Part shown: piece after piece, positions 43,971 through 55,544 of the stretch
Numbering within the stretch: the first letter of the stretch is position 1
Layout of the letters: each line of letters starts with the position of its first letter
From: Streptomyces capillispiralis
GTDB lineage: Bacteria; Actinomycetota; Actinomycetes; Streptomycetales; Streptomycetaceae
Assembly: GCF_007829875.1 (NCBI RefSeq)
Contig: NZ_VIWV01000001.1
Coordinates: 930,001-994,000 of the forward strand
DNA length: 64,000 nucleotides
Reading direction: 5' to 3'
Notes under the pieces: generated by a model
Databases searched by the model: none
The model's input: the letters and a program-made list of their open reading frames with translations, nothing else
What the model was told of the DNA's origin: nothing
Made by a program: the position numbers and the translations under genes

Positions 43971-45242
43971 TCATCGGCAGGACGTGATGGGTTCCCCTTC
44001 CACCAGGTGGTATACGGCCCGCTCGTCCAGCAGCAGCGGAACGAGCGCGCGCAGCGACTGCCGCAGCGGCACGAAGGCGCCGTCGCCGTCCGGGTGCGCG
44101 CGTATCCCGTGCAGCGCCAGCTCGTCCCGCACGTCCGCGTACTGACCCGCCGTGAGACGGTAACCGCACGGCGGGTCGGCGATCACCTCGGACGGTTCGG
44201 GCGGGTCGTTGTCGGCTCCGCCCAGGTGGACGGGGCCCGTGTCGGCGTACCCGGCGGCGCGTGCGGCGGCGGTGGCCGCCTCGACCTCGCCGCGGTGTCC
44301 GTCGGCGAAGCGGAGCAGGCCGTCGAGCGCGGCGAGCTGGGAGTGCGCCCTGCGCCGGTTGTTCAGCGCCTCGTCGGCCCGCTCCGCCTCGGTGAGCGGG
44401 TCGACGCGGCTCTCGATGAGCAGGCCGACGCCGTGTTTGATTCCGGACATGTTCCGCAGAATGCGTTCCTGTCCGTCACCGGCGGTCTGGCGGATCGGTT
44501 CACCGGTGGCCGGGTCGGTCCAGATGCCGTAGGTGCCGGTCGAGTACCCGGCGGCACCGGCGGCGGGGCGCACGTGGGCGCGGGACAGGGTCCGAGCCGC
44601 GTCGTGGACGGCGGGACGGGTGTTGAGGTTGCGCGGCCACAGGTCGAACAGGTCCTTGTCGTAGTACGGCGGGGTGGCGCCGTACTCGTGCAGGTCGTAG
44701 ATCACGTCGGGGCGCCGGTCGCGGACGAGCGCGGCCAGGGCGCGGCCCTCGGCGGTCCGCAGGGCGAGGTGGTCGCGGTTGATGTCGACGCCGTCGCCGT
44801 TGCCGCGGGTGCCGGCGGCCCGGCCGTCGGGGTTGGCGGTGGGGACGACGAGCACCGTGGTGCGTTCCAGGAAGCGGCGGGTGCCGCGGTCCTCGGCGAG
44901 GGCCAGGTCGCGGACGGTGGTGAGACAGGCCTCGCGGCCGGAGGGCTCGTCGCCGTGCTGGCTGCACACGAGCAGCAGGGTGGAGGGCGCCGCTCGGTTG
45001 CCGATGGTGACGAGCCGGAGCGGACGGTCCTGGCGCGTCGTACCGATACGGCTGACGGAGACCCGGCTGCTCGCCCGGTCGACGGCCGCGAGGAACCGCT
45101 GTTCCTCGGGCTGGCTGGTCCAGCGGGCGCCGTGACTCCGCTCGAAGCCGGTGCGCGGCGGGGCGTCGTCGGCCCGGGCGGCCGGGGCGGTGACGAGGGA
45201 GGCGGCGAGGGTGGCGACGGCGGCGGTCAGGGCGCGCTTCAC
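43971..45242 (-). CDS. Secreted M14 zinc carboxypeptidase
   Basis: Exported metallocarboxypeptidase of 423 aa. The N-terminal signal peptide runs to about residue 24 (APAARA). Zinc ligands are in [10 protein letters not shown] (HxxE) and the His of IYDLHEYG. The family glutamate is probably in LIESR. The GTG at 45242 overlaps the S15 peptidase stop (GTGA), so the two secreted peptidases are made together. It should remove C-terminal residues from peptides outside the cell. Confidence 0.9.
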   Translation of the reverse strand: MKRALTAAVATLAASLVTAPAARADDAPPRTGFERSHGARWTSQPEEQRFLAAVDRASSRVSVSRIGTTRQDRPLRLVTIGNRAAPSTLLLVCSQHGDEPSGREACLTTVRDLALAEDRGTRRFLERTTVLVVPTANPDGRAAGTRGNGDGVDINRDHLALRTAEGRALAALVRDRRPDVIYDLHEYGATPPYYDKDLFDLWPRNLNTRPAVHDAARTLSRAHVRPAAGAAGYSTGTYGIWTDPATGEPIRQTAGDGQERILRNMSGIKHGVGLLIESRVDPLTEAERADEALNNRRRAHSQLAALDGLLRFADGHRGEVEAATAAARAAGYADTGPVHLGGADNDPPEPSEVIADPPCGYRLTAGQYADVRDELALHGIRAHPDGDGAFVPLRQSLRALVPLLLDERAVYHLVEGEPITSCR

Positions 45243-47200
45243 GGGGCCTCTCCGGGGACACGCCGGTCGGTGGGGGCGGGTCGGCGTACGCCGTCCGGAA
45301 CCGTCTCCTGGTCCGTGTTCCGGGGCGTGGCGTGGGAGCCGGCGGTGGCGCGGGCGAACGCCGCCGCGCCGCCGACGAACGGGACCTGCGCGGAGGTGCG
45401 GGCCAGGTCGAGGGTGAGGGCGGGGGTGTCGGCCGGCGGGTCGATCAGGCCCCGGTCGGTGCCGGCGACGATCAGCGCCAGGCGGTGGCCCTCGGGGACG
45501 ACGTGGTCGGTGGCCGCGAGGTCGAGGGTGACCGTGCGGCGCTCGCCGGGGGTGAGGGGGGCGCCCGCGCCGTCGCGGTGTCCGAGGTCGGCCCAGCCGC
45601 GGCTGACGATCGTGTGGCCGACGTCGACGGTCTTGGCGCGGGTCTCCTTGTAGCAGGAGCTGTCCCCGGCGGTGCTCTCGCCCCAGCAGGTGCGGTCGGT
45701 GACGGTGGTGATGCCCTCGCCGTCGTCGGCGTAGTCACGGATGGTGCCGGGGCCGAGGTCCACGAGGACGGCGCTCAGGTGGGCCGTCGGGGTACTGGGA
45801 GTGGCGGTGACGGTGACCCGGGAGGCGCCGGACAGCCGCAGGTCGCGGGTGAGCGGCCCGGTGACGAAGCCCGCCTTGTCCGGGGTCGGGGTGTCGACGC
45901 GGGCGGCCCAGTCGGTCTCGCTCAGCCGCGGGTCGTCGGTGAAGGTCTCGGTGCCCCTGCTCCCGCGCAGGCCCAGGGTGCCGACGCCCGGCTCGGTGCC
46001 CCGGGCGGGACGCAGGGTGGCGGTGTCGGTGCCGCGCGGCGGCCAGGTGGTCGAGGTGACCCACTGGTCGGGACGGCGTTCGATGTCGGCCATCGGCTCA
46101 CGGTCGATGCCGTTGTCGAGGCCGAGGAGTTCGTGGTCGAACCAGCGGTGCAGGGTGTCGACCCAGTCGGCGCGGCGGAAGTCGAAGGGGTCGACGTGGC
46201 CGGTCTGGGAGAGCCAGATCTTGCGCTGCACCCCGTTCTTCGCCAGCGCGTCCCACCAGGGGCCGACGTGCTGCATGCGCACGTTGAGGTCCTGCGCGCC
46301 GTGCACCAGGAAGACGCTGGCCTTCACGTTCTTCGCGGCCCGCACGTAGTCGCGTTCGGACCACAGGGGCGTCCAGTCGCCGGTGCGCGGGGCGCCCTCG
46401 ACGAGTTCGTCCTGCACGGCGGCGCACCGGGCGCGGGCGTCGGGGCTCTCGACGTACTGCGACAGCCAATCGGGGCCGGAGTCGTACAGCGGGGCGCCCT
46501 GGCTGAAGTAGTAGTCGTACCAGGAGGAGATGGCGGCGATCGGGACGATGGTCTCCAGGCCCTCGACGCCGGTCGCGGCGACGCCGTTGGCGATGGTGCC
46601 GTCCCAGCTCTTGCCGATCATTCCGGTGCGGCCGTTGGTCCAGCCGGCGTCGGCCCGTTCGGTGCCGGTGCGGGTGGTGTACGCCGTGCCGCGGCCGTTG
46701 AGCCAGTCGACGACGGCCTTCGCGGACTGGACGTCGGAGCGGCCGCCGACGTCCACGCAGCCGTCGGAGCGGTTGGTCCCGGCCAGGTCGACGCCGACGA
46801 CGGCGTAGCCGCGCGGCACGAAGTAGTTGTCGTAGAACAGCGGCATCTGTACGACGTCGCCGTTCTCGTCGTAGGTCTTCTTCTGGCTCTCGTTGCCGCG
46901 TCCGCAGCAGGAGTAGTACGGGCTGGCGTCCATGATGACGGGCACCTTGCGGCCCTGCCGCGCGGGTTCGCGGGGCCGGACGATGTCGACGGCGACCCGG
47001 TCGGTCGCGCCGTCCCGGTCCTCGTCGAGTCCGGTGTCCACCCAGACGGCCTCGCGGACGGCGTCCTCGTAGGAGTGGACGGGCAGGCTCTCGCGCGGCG
47101 CGGCCTCCGCCGCGGCGGGGGTGAGCAGCGTGGCCGTCAGGGCGGCGGTGGCCGCCGCGGCGAGGGTTCTCCAGGGCGTGAAGCGCGTGCGTTTCGGCAT
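45239..47200 (-). CDS. Secreted X-Pro dipeptidyl-peptidase, S15 family
   Basis: Serine peptidase of 653 aa with a signal peptide of about 35 residues (LLTPAAAEA). The nucleophile is in GKSWDG, the aspartate in HGAQDLNV and the histidine in [10 protein letters not shown], and the C-terminal half is the non-catalytic beta domain typical of PepX-like enzymes. It removes Xaa-Pro dipeptides from the N-terminus. The ATG at 47200 begins MPKRTRF and is preferred to the ATG five codons upstream as that gives a normal signal peptide. It is co-transcribed with the M14 peptidase. Confidence 0.9.
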   Translation of the reverse strand: MPKRTRFTPWRTLAAAATAALTATLLTPAAAEAAPRESLPVHSYEDAVREAVWVDTGLDEDRDGATDRVAVDIVRPREPARQGRKVPVIMDASPYYSCCGRGNESQKKTYDENGDVVQMPLFYDNYFVPRGYAVVGVDLAGTNRSDGCVDVGGRSDVQSAKAVVDWLNGRGTAYTTRTGTERADAGWTNGRTGMIGKSWDGTIANGVAATGVEGLETIVPIAAISSWYDYYFSQGAPLYDSGPDWLSQYVESPDARARCAAVQDELVEGAPRTGDWTPLWSERDYVRAAKNVKASVFLVHGAQDLNVRMQHVGPWWDALAKNGVQRKIWLSQTGHVDPFDFRRADWVDTLHRWFDHELLGLDNGIDREPMADIERRPDQWVTSTTWPPRGTDTATLRPARGTEPGVGTLGLRGSRGTETFTDDPRLSETDWAARVDTPTPDKAGFVTGPLTRDLRLSGASRVTVTATPSTPTAHLSAVLVDLGPGTIRDYADDGEGITTVTDRTCWGESTAGDSSCYKETRAKTVDVGHTIVSRGWADLGHRDGAGAPLTPGERRTVTLDLAATDHVVPEGHRLALIVAGTDRGLIDPPADTPALTLDLARTSAQVPFVGGAAAFARATAGSHATPRNTDQETVPDGVRRPAPTDRRVPGEAP

Positions 47201-47337
47201 GCGCGGACGGTACATCGGTCAACACCCGTGCAGAAGAGGGCGGCTGACGCACCGTAAGGCGGACGTGGCCGGTATGGCCCCGTGCGTCCGGTGGTACGCG
47301 GTGTCCCGCGCGGTGCCGGCCGTCACCCCCTCGACTG

Positions 47338-47540
47338 GGGCTGCCGCGGGGTGGTGGCGGCCGCCCGCGCATCGGGCTCCCGCGCGATGGTGGCCGTCAC
47401 CCTCGGCCCGGGCTGCCGCACGGTGTTCGCCGTCACCCCCGGCCCGGGCTGCCACGGGGTGGTGGCGGCCACCCGTGCATCCGGCTTCCGCGCGGTGTTG
47501 ACCCGCCGCCCCGGCCCGGGCACCCGCGCGGCGCCGGGGA
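47338..47540. repeat. 36-bp tandem repeat, about five and a half copies
   Basis: Consecutive units start at 47338, 47374, 47410, 47446, 47482 and (partial) 47518, most beginning GGGCTGCCGC or a close variant. Units 1 and 4 are the most alike. A poorer copy lies just to the left. The unit length is a multiple of three, so the frame is kept in each direction. The repeat fills the 47201-47577 gap between the macro-domain gene and the S15 peptidase gene; no other gene is seen there. Confidence 0.85.
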
Positions 47541-47577
47541 TCTGCGCGGCCGGGGGCGCCGGAGCGCGCGGCCGCGC

Positions 47578-48057
47578 TCAGGCGTCGTGGTCGTACACCG
47601 TCACCGGTATGTTCCGCGCGACGAGCCGCTCGGTGACGAGTGGCTCGATCCGGGACCACTTCCCGCCGGCCAGCCCGCAGCCGATGCGGGGCATGTGCAC
47701 GGACGCGCCGAGATCGGCCGCGTGGCCGGCGAGGGCGGTGAGGGCCGTGTCGATCGCCTCGTAGCGGACGGGGACGCCCTTGCTGCCGGTCCTGGTACCC
47801 CGCTGGCCGATCATGTTGGCCACCCGGACGTACCGCTCCACCCGGACCAGCTGCACGGCGCCCAGCGCGAAGTCGTTCGACGCGCGGTCGCGGTGCCAGG
47901 CGCGGTACGCGGCCTCCGGTTCGGGCCAGCGGCGGGACACGGCCAGGACGAAGCCCTTTCCCCAGCCCCCGATGTCGTTGCAGACATGGGCGACGATCTT
48001 GACGCCCTTCACCGACGGAGCGGTGGCGTCACCCCGGACATATGTGATCCCCGACAT
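47578..48057 (-). CDS. Macro-domain protein (ADP-ribose binding/hydrolase)
   Basis: Single macro domain of 159 aa. The ADP-ribose-binding segments VAHVCNDIGGWGKGF and VHMPRIGCGLAGGKW are both clear. Such proteins bind ADP-ribose or remove it from substrates such as O-acetyl-ADP-ribose. It starts MSGITYVRGDAT at the ATG at 48057. The reading frame past its TGA stays open for about 85 codons through the 36-bp repeat, which may be chance. It has no clear operon partner. Confidence 0.9.
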   Translation of the reverse strand: MSGITYVRGDATAPSVKGVKIVAHVCNDIGGWGKGFVLAVSRRWPEPEAAYRAWHRDRASNDFALGAVQLVRVERYVRVANMIGQRGTRTGSKGVPVRYEAIDTALTALAGHAADLGASVHMPRIGCGLAGGKWSRIEPLVTERLVARNIPVTVYDHDA

Positions 48058-48099
48058 GACGCCACCGTAGGCGCTGCCACTGACAGTGGCCCCGGCCGT

Positions 48100-49563
48100 C
48101 TACCGCGCGGAGCCGCCCATCCGGTCCAGCTCGCGCTCGGCGACGCGGCGGCGCACCCCGTACCAGCCCGCGACCAGCATCACCGCGATGACCGGGACGA
48201 GGAGGACGGTCTTCCGTCCGACGTCGGGGTCGTTCCACATGAGGCCGAGGACGGACACCAGGAAGACGATGGTGACGATCTCGGTGACCGGGCTGCCGGG
48301 CAGCCGGAACGACGGGCGGGTGACCAGGCCCTCGCGGGCGCGGCGGACGAAGATCAGGTGGCAGATCATGATGATCACCCAGGTGCTGATGATGCCGAGC
48401 GAGGCGACGTTCAGCACGATCTCGAAGGCCTGGCTCGGCACCAGGAAGTTCAGGCCGACGCCGAGCACGCACACGCCGCAGGTCAGCAGGATGCCGCCGT
48501 AGGGCACCTGGCTGCGGTTCATCCGGGCGGTGAACTTCGGGGCGGAGCCCGCCATGGCCATGGAGCGCAGGATGCGCCCGGTGGAGTACAGGCCGGAGTT
48601 CAGCGACGACATCGCGGCCGTGAGGACGACGAGGTTCATCACGTCACCGGCCGCCGGGACGCCGATCTTCGACAGGACCGTGACGAAGGGGCTCTCCCCG
48701 GCCGAGTACATCGAGCCGGGCAGCAGCAGGGCGAGCAGCACGACCGAACCGACGTAGAAGAGGCCGACGCGCCACATGATGGAGTTCACCGCGCGGGGGA
48801 CGACCTTCTCCGGTTCGGCGGTCTCGCCCGCGGCGACGCCGACCAGTTCCAGCGCCGCGTACGCGAAGATCACGCCCTGCATGACGAGGACGACGGGCAG
48901 CACTCCGTGCGGGAGGACACCGCCGTTGTCGGTGATCATGTTCAGGCCGGGGGTGCCGCCGCCCACCTCGTGCTGGGTGGCGAGCAGGAAGATGCCGACG
49001 AGCATGAAGGCGATCAGGGTGGCGACCTTGACGATCGCGAACCAGAACTCCAGCTCACCGAAGATCTTCACCGAGATCAGGTTCACCGCCAGCACCACCG
49101 CGAGGGCGATCAGCGCGAGCACCCACTGCGGGATGTCGGTGAACATGCTCCAGTAGTGCGTGTAGAGCGCGATCGCGGTGATGTCGGCGATGCCGGTCGT
49201 CGACCAGTTGAGGAAGTACATCCAGCCGGCGACGTAGGCGCCCTTCTCGCCGAGGAACTCGCGCGCGTACGACACGAAGGAGCCCGACGACGGCCGGTAC
49301 AGGACCAGCTCGCCCAGGGCGCGGACGACGAAGAAGGCGAAGACGCCGCAGACCAGGTAGGCCAGGGCCAGCGCCGGGCCGGCGTCGTGCAGGCGTCCTC
49401 CGGCGCCCAGGAAGAGTCCGGTGCCGATCGCGCCGCCGATGGCGATCATGTTGACGTGCCGGGCCTTGAGGTCCTTGCTGTAGCCGGCGTCGCCCGCGTC
49501 CGCGGGCACCGGGGCCGCGGTGGGGTCGGCGGCCGTTGCCGTGTTCACGGCGTCCTTGCTCAC
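48100..49563 (-). CDS. Amino-acid permease (AAT/APC family)
   Basis: Amino-acid/H+ symporter of 487 aa with 12 helices. The family entry motif [20 protein letters not shown] is at about residues 32-51, followed by [12 protein letters not shown]. The long match to the AAT group suggests asparagine or aromatic acid transport, but the specificity cannot be read. It begins at the GTG at 49563 and diverges from a MerR-family gene; the divergent gap of 220 bp probably holds control sites for both. Confidence 0.9.
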   Translation of the reverse strand: MSKDAVNTATAADPTAAPVPADAGDAGYSKDLKARHVNMIAIGGAIGTGLFLGAGGRLHDAGPALALAYLVCGVFAFFVVRALGELVLYRPSSGSFVSYAREFLGEKGAYVAGWMYFLNWSTTGIADITAIALYTHYWSMFTDIPQWVLALIALAVVLAVNLISVKIFGELEFWFAIVKVATLIAFMLVGIFLLATQHEVGGGTPGLNMITDNGGVLPHGVLPVVLVMQGVIFAYAALELVGVAAGETAEPEKVVPRAVNSIMWRVGLFYVGSVVLLALLLPGSMYSAGESPFVTVLSKIGVPAAGDVMNLVVLTAAMSSLNSGLYSTGRILRSMAMAGSAPKFTARMNRSQVPYGGILLTCGVCVLGVGLNFLVPSQAFEIVLNVASLGIISTWVIIMICHLIFVRRAREGLVTRPSFRLPGSPVTEIVTIVFLVSVLGLMWNDPDVGRKTVLLVPVIAVMLVAGWYGVRRRVAERELDRMGGSAR

Positions 49564-49747
49564 GCGTGGTTCCACTCTCTGGTGCGCTCGGGCGGCTCGC
49601 GCCCGGGTGTTCCGGATTGCCTCGGCCGGCGCGCTCGGTTCAGGGCACAGACCAAGGGGGCACTTTTCCAGACTTCCGGAAGAGTATGCGATGGCAAAGA
49701 TCACACCGCGGCACTTCTCACATGGCCGCGCGGAGAGCCTCGGAGGG

Positions 49748-49776
49748 TGTAACAGCACCGGTGGTACAGCGATACT
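49748..49776 (+). promoter_or_regulatory. Candidate MerR operator and leaderless promoter
   Basis: A dyad TGTAACA/TGGTACA spans 49748-49768 and a -10-like GATACT follows at 49771-49776, only 7 bp before the ATG of the MerR gene. A MerR operator next to the -10 box and a leaderless transcript would suit both features. Weak but worth noting. Confidence 0.4.
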
Positions 49777-49783
49777 GCTGCAC

Positions 49784-50512
49784 ATGACGACCGAGACCGA
49801 GGGGCCCCGGCGGCGGCAGGAGTGCGAGGAGCCGACGCTCACCATCGACGAACTGGCGGCCCGCGCGGGCGTCACGGTGCGCACCGTCCGCTTCTACGGC
49901 ACCAAGGGCCTGCTGCCTCCCCCGGTGATCGGTCCCCGGCGGGTCGGGCACTACGGGCGGGAGCACCTGGCCCGGCTGGCGCTCATCGAGGAGCTGCAGC
50001 GCCAGGGCATGACGCTGGCCGCCATCGAGCGGTACCTGGGGCGGCTGCCGGCCGACCTGAGCGTGCGGGAGCTGGGGATCCAGCGGGCGGTGGTGGCGTC
50101 CTGGGCGCCGGACACCACCGAGACGGTCACGCGCGGGGAGCTGGACCGCCGGGCGGGGCGGCCGCTCACCGACGAGGAGGTCGGGCGGCTGGTGGCGATG
50201 GACGTCGTGCGGCGCGACGGCGACGGCTTCGGGGTCGACGCCGGGCTGCTGCGGCTCGGCGTCGAGCTGCTGGACGTACCGCTGTCGCAGGAGACGATCC
50301 TCGCCGCCCGCACGGCGCTCGTCGAGCACTCCCGCGCGGCGGCCCACGAGCTGTCGCGGCTGCTGCGCGACGCCGTGGCGGAGAGGGACGCGCGGGATGT
50401 GCGGTCCCTGTCCGCCAGGATGCATCCGCTCGTGGTGCAGGCGCTGCTCACCGCCTTCCAGCGGTCGCTGAAGGAGGAGCTGCGGGAGTGGCTCGACGAC
50501 GACCAGGGGTGA
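49784..50512 (+). CDS. MerR-family transcriptional regulator
   Basis: Regulator of 242 aa. The N-terminal MerR helix-turn-helix is at about residues 18-86 ([20 protein letters not shown], then GRREHL-type wing). The C-terminal half has no cysteine pattern for metals and probably binds an organic ligand or mediates dimer contact. No ribosome-binding site precedes the ATG at 49784; a leaderless start is likely. Its target may be itself or the divergent amino-acid permease. Confidence 0.88.
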   Translation: MTTETEGPRRRQECEEPTLTIDELAARAGVTVRTVRFYGTKGLLPPPVIGPRRVGHYGREHLARLALIEELQRQGMTLAAIERYLGRLPADLSVRELGIQRAVVASWAPDTTETVTRGELDRRAGRPLTDEEVGRLVAMDVVRRDGDGFGVDAGLLRLGVELLDVPLSQETILAARTALVEHSRAAAHELSRLLRDAVAERDARDVRSLSARMHPLVVQALLTAFQRSLKEELREWLDDDQG

Positions 50513-50519
50513 GACCCCC

Positions 50520-50555
50520 GGCCCGAGGTGCCCTCGCGCGGGGGCACCTCGGGCC
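50520..50555. terminator. Strong bidirectional terminator between MerR and FadB genes
   Basis: A perfect 14-bp stem (GGCCCGAGGTGCCC with GGGCACCTCGGGCC) and an 8-nt loop fill the 46-bp gap between converging stops. Confidence 0.85.
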
Positions 50556-50558
50556 GTG

Positions 50559-52772
50559 TCAGCGCGCGTCCCTGAAGACCTCCCCCTTCTCGGCCTTGGC
50601 GACCAGCAGGGCCGGCGGGGTGAAGCGCTCGCCGTAGCGCTCGGCGAGTTCCCGCGCGCGGGCCACGAAGCCGGGCAGTCCGCCGTCGTAGCCGTTGATG
50701 TACTGGAGCACGCCACCGGTCCAGCCGGGGAAGCCGATGCCGAGAATGGAGCCGATGTTGGCGTCGGCGACGGAGGTGAGCACGCCCTCCTCCAGCAGCC
50801 GCACGGTGTCCAGCGCCTCGGCGAACAGCATGCGCTCCTGCATGTCCCGGAACGGGATCTCGTGCCCGGGCTCGGTGCTGTGCTGGCCCGCGGGGCGACC
50901 CCCGGAACCCCCGAAATGCTCGCGCAGGCCCGGCCACAGGGCGCCGCGCCGGCCGTCCTCGCCGTACTCGTAGAAGCCGGCGCCGCCGCTGCGGCCGGGG
51001 CGGCCGAACTCGTCGACCATGCGGTCGACGACCGCCTCGGCGGGGTGCGCGGTCCAGGTGCCGCCCGCCTCCTCGACCGCCCGCTTCGACTCGTTCCTGA
51101 TCTTGCGGGGCAGGGTGAGGGTGAGCTCGTCCATGAGGGCGAGCACCTTGGCGGGGTAGCCGGCCTGGGCGGCGGCCTGCTCGACGGAGGCGGGCTCGAT
51201 GCCCTCCCCGACCATGGCGACGCCCTCGTTGATGAAGTGGCCGATCACCCGTGAGGTGAAGAAGCCCCGCGAGTCGTTGACGACGATCGGGGTCTTCTTG
51301 ATCTGCCGGACCAGGTCGAAGGCGCGGGCCAGCGCCTCGTCGCCGGTGCGCTCGCCCTTGATGATCTCCACCAGCGGCATCTTGTCGACGGGCGAGAAGA
51401 AGTGCAGGCCGATGAAGTCGCCCTGGCGCTCGACGCCCTCGGCGAGGGCCGTGATGGGCAGGGTGGAGGTGTTGGAGCACAGCAGCGCGTCGGGGGCGAC
51501 GACGTGCTGGATCTCCTGGAACACCTTGTGCTTGAGCGCGGTGTCCTCGAAGACGGCCTCGATGACCGCGTCGCAGCCGGCCAGGTCGGCCGCCTCGGCG
51601 GTGGGCGTGATGCGGGCGAGCAGCGCGTCGGCCTTCTCCTGGGTGGTGCGGCCCTTGGCGACGGCCTTGGCGCACAGCTTCTCGGAGTAGCCCTTGCCCT
51701 TGACGGCCGCTTCCAGGGAGACGTCCTTGAGGACGACGTCGATGCCCGCGCGGGCGCAGGAGTAGGCGATGCCGGCGCCCATCATCCCGGCGCCGAGGAC
51801 GGCGACCCTGCGGACCTGGCGCGGCTCGATGCCCTGGGGGCGGTTGGCGCCGGAGTTGACGGCCTGGAGGTCGAAGAAGAACGCCTGGATCATGTTCTTC
51901 GACGTCTGTCCGGCGGCCAGCTCGACGAAGTAGCGGGCCTCGATGACCTGGGCGGTCTCGAAGTCGACCTGGGCGCCCTCGACGGCGGCGGCGAGGATGT
52001 TGCGCGGGGCCGGGTAGGGGGCGCCGTTCGTCTGCTTGCGCAGGGTGGCCGGGAAGGCGGGCAGGTTGGCCGCGAACTTCGGGTGCGACGGGGTGCCGCC
52101 GGGGATGCGGTAGCCGGGCCGGTCCCAGGGCTGGGCGGACTCGGGGTGGGCGTCGATGAAGGCGCGGGCCTTGGCCAGCATCTCCTCGGGGGTGTCGGCC
52201 ACCTCGTCCACGAGGCCGTTGTCCAGGGCGCGCCGGGGGCTGTACTGGGTGCCCTGGAGGAGCACCTTGAGGAGGGCGTCGGCGATGCCGAGCAGGCGGA
52301 CGGTGCGGACGACGCCGCCGCCTCCGGGGAGCAGGCCGAGGGTGACCTCGGGGCAGCCGATCTTGGAGCCGGGGGCGTCGAGGGCGACGCGGTGGTGGCA
52401 GGCCAGGGCGAGTTCGTAGCCGCCGCCGAGGGCCGCGCCGTTGAGCGCGGCGACGACGGGCTTGCCGAGGGTTTCGATCCGGCGCAGCTGCCGCTTGATC
52501 GCCATGCCGCCGTCGAACAGGTCCTGCGCCGTCTCGGGGGTGACCCGGATCAGGTCGCGCAGGTCGCCGCCGGCGAAGAAGGTCTTCTTGGCGGAGGTGA
52601 GGATGACGCCGCGGATGTTCTCCCGCTCCGCCTCCAGGCGGTCGGTGATCACGGCGAGCGAGTCGCGGAACGCCTGGTTCATGGTGTTGGCGGACTGGCT
52701 GGGGTCGTCCAGGACGAGGGTGACGACGCCGGTGTCGTCCTGTTCCCAGCGGATGGTGGTGCTCTCGGTCAT
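50559..52772 (-). CDS. FadB/FadJ-like enoyl-CoA hydratase / 3-hydroxyacyl-CoA dehydrogenase
   Basis: Bifunctional beta-oxidation protein of 737 aa. The N-terminal crotonase part has GGGYELALACHH and GCPEVTLGLLPGG, with the catalytic Glu in PEV. The dehydrogenase half has the NAD motif GAGMMGAGIAYS and the motif GLHFFSPVDKMPLVEI. It acts with the thiolase encoded upstream, which supplies the last step of each beta-oxidation cycle. ATG at 52772. Third gene of the CaiB-thiolase-FadB operon. Confidence 0.93.
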   Translation of the reverse strand: MTESTTIRWEQDDTGVVTLVLDDPSQSANTMNQAFRDSLAVITDRLEAERENIRGVILTSAKKTFFAGGDLRDLIRVTPETAQDLFDGGMAIKRQLRRIETLGKPVVAALNGAALGGGYELALACHHRVALDAPGSKIGCPEVTLGLLPGGGGVVRTVRLLGIADALLKVLLQGTQYSPRRALDNGLVDEVADTPEEMLAKARAFIDAHPESAQPWDRPGYRIPGGTPSHPKFAANLPAFPATLRKQTNGAPYPAPRNILAAAVEGAQVDFETAQVIEARYFVELAAGQTSKNMIQAFFFDLQAVNSGANRPQGIEPRQVRRVAVLGAGMMGAGIAYSCARAGIDVVLKDVSLEAAVKGKGYSEKLCAKAVAKGRTTQEKADALLARITPTAEAADLAGCDAVIEAVFEDTALKHKVFQEIQHVVAPDALLCSNTSTLPITALAEGVERQGDFIGLHFFSPVDKMPLVEIIKGERTGDEALARAFDLVRQIKKTPIVVNDSRGFFTSRVIGHFINEGVAMVGEGIEPASVEQAAAQAGYPAKVLALMDELTLTLPRKIRNESKRAVEEAGGTWTAHPAEAVVDRMVDEFGRPGRSGGAGFYEYGEDGRRGALWPGLREHFGGSGGRPAGQHSTEPGHEIPFRDMQERMLFAEALDTVRLLEEGVLTSVADANIGSILGIGFPGWTGGVLQYINGYDGGLPGFVARARELAERYGERFTPPALLVAKAEKGEVFRDAR

Positions 52773-52820
52773 GAGGGGGTCTCCGGGTCTTCGGGGAAGT
52801 CGCGTGGCGGTCGCTGGGAA

Positions 52821-54031
<1,211 letters not shown>

Positions 54032-54035
<4 letters not shown>

Positions 54036-55192
54036 GAGGGGGCCTTTCGCTGAGGGTTCGCGGGCGAGGACAGCAGCTGGGGTACGTCCCAGTCGCGGGC
54101 CACGTCGTCGGTGTCGGCGCCCGGCCGGGCGGGCCCGGTGCGGACGCTGGTGGGGGTGGCGGAGAAGCGGGGGGCCGGGGCGGGCTGGGTGGTGCCGCCG
54201 TGGCCGGTGAAGGTGGCGCGGGCGGCGAGGTGCGGGTGGTGCGGGGCCTCGCGCAGCGACAGTACGGGCGCCACGCAGGCGTCGGTGCCCTCGAAGACGG
54301 CCGTCCACTCGTCGCGGGTGCGGGACCTGAAGCGTGCGGCGACCTCTTCGCGCAGCTCCGGCCACCGGGTGACGACGGTGTGGGCGGCGGCCCGGTCCGC
54401 CACGCCGAGCAGGCGCAGGAACTCGGCGTAGAACCGCGGTTCCAGCGCGCCGACCGCCATGTGCCGGCCGTCGGCGGTCTCGTAGGTGCCGTAGTACGGG
54501 CAGCCGCCGTCGAGGAGGTTGGCGCCGCGCCGGTCCTGCCAGGCGCCGGCCGCGAGCATGCCGTGGATCATCGCGGAGAGGTGGGCGGTGCCGTCCACGA
54601 TGGCGGCGTCGACGACCTGTCCGGTGCCGGTGGCGCGCGCGTGGTGGAGGGCGGCGAGGACGCCGACGACGAGGTACAGGGAGCCGCCCGCGTAGTCGCC
54701 GAGCAGGTTGGCGGGGACGGCCGGGGGCCGGTCCGGGTCGCCGATCATGCCGAGGGTGCCGGTGAGGGCGATGTAGGCGATGTCATGGCCCGCGCGGTCG
54801 GCGAGGGGACCGTCCTGGCCCCAGCCGGTCATCCGGCCGTAGACGAGGCGGGGGTTGCGGGCGTGGCAGTCGGCGGGGCCGACGCCGAGGCGTTCGGCGA
54901 CGCCGGGGCGGTAGCCCTCGACGAGCACGTCGGCGCGCTCGGCGAGGTCGAGGACGCGGGCGGCCCCGTCGGGTGCCTTGAGGTCGACGATCACCGAGCG
55001 CTTGTTGCGGTTGGTGACGTCGTGGGCGGGGTCGATGCCGAGCCCGGGGCCGCCCGGGCGGTCCACGCGGACGACGTCGGCCCCCAGGTCGGCCAGGAGC
55101 ATCGCGGCGAACGGGCCGGGCCCGATGCCGGCCAGTTCGAGCACGCGCACGCCGGTGAGCGGACCGTGCCGCGGCGCCTTCGCCTCTGTCAT
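54032..55192 (-). CDS. CaiB/BaiF CoA transferase or alpha-methylacyl-CoA racemase
   Basis: Family III CoA-transferase fold protein of 386 aa. The conserved segments [28 protein letters not shown] and [17 protein letters not shown] (with the family Asp) are clear. Either a racemase for branched acyl-CoAs or a CoA transferase would fit with the beta-oxidation operon; racemase is somewhat favoured as it would make (S)-2-methyl substrates. The ATG at 55192 starts the operon. Two palindromes lie 31-59 bp upstream. Confidence 0.88.
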
Positions 55193-55223
55193 CGAGCCCC
55201 CAACGACTGTGACACCACTGATG

Positions 55224-55251
55224 TAACACCTGTGATGTTAAGAACGCGTTC
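55224..55251 (-). promoter_or_regulatory. Palindromes upstream of the CaiB-thiolase-FadB operon
   Basis: TAACA/TGTTA arms form a 17-bp dyad at 55224-55240, and the perfect palindrome GAACGCGTTC follows at 55242-55251. The spot is right for a repressor (for example TetR-type) operator, but no adjacent regulator gene supports this. Confidence 0.4.
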
Positions 55252-55336
55252 CACCCGGCACAAGAGGGAAACGAGCAAGCGCTTAGCCACTGTACGGGCC
55301 GCTCGCCGCCGTCCGGCGGCCCCGGCGCGCATCCCG

Positions 55337-55453
55337 TTACGCGGTCCCCGGCGGCGGACCCGCCCCGGGGACGCCGGCCGGCGGCCGCGGGCGGACCGAG
55401 GGCGCGGGCGCATACTTTTCGCCCTTCTTCAGGGCGTTCCTGGACACGGCCAT
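55337..55453 (-). CDS. Small protein of 38 aa, unknown
   Basis: Short frame starting at the ATG at 55453 with a good ribosome-binding site (GGAGGAA, 4 nt spacing). The sequence is basic at the N-terminus (MAVSRNALKKGEKY) then rich in Pro/Gly/Ala. There are no transmembrane or cysteine features. I believe similar short proteins exist in streptomycetes but cannot name a family. It diverges from the reductase gene. Confidence 0.65.
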   Translation of the reverse strand: MAVSRNALKKGEKYAPAPSVRPRPPAGVPGAGPPPGTA

Positions 55454-55544
55454 GGGCTTCCTCCGGGCTCGTCGTCGGCGCTCCGCATCCCTCACGCTAG
55501 CCTCGGCCACCGACAGCGGCGCGGCTGCACGACCAAGGGGTGTC

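Noticed and set aside
47338..47540. CRISPR array
   Set aside because: Repeats are directly adjacent with no unique spacers, and there are no cas genes. It is a tandem repeat.
47219..47659. Minus-strand open frame across the 36-bp repeat in another frame
   Set aside because: Starts inside the macro-domain gene, has no ribosome-binding site and consists largely of repeat-derived residues; kept only as the repeat itself.
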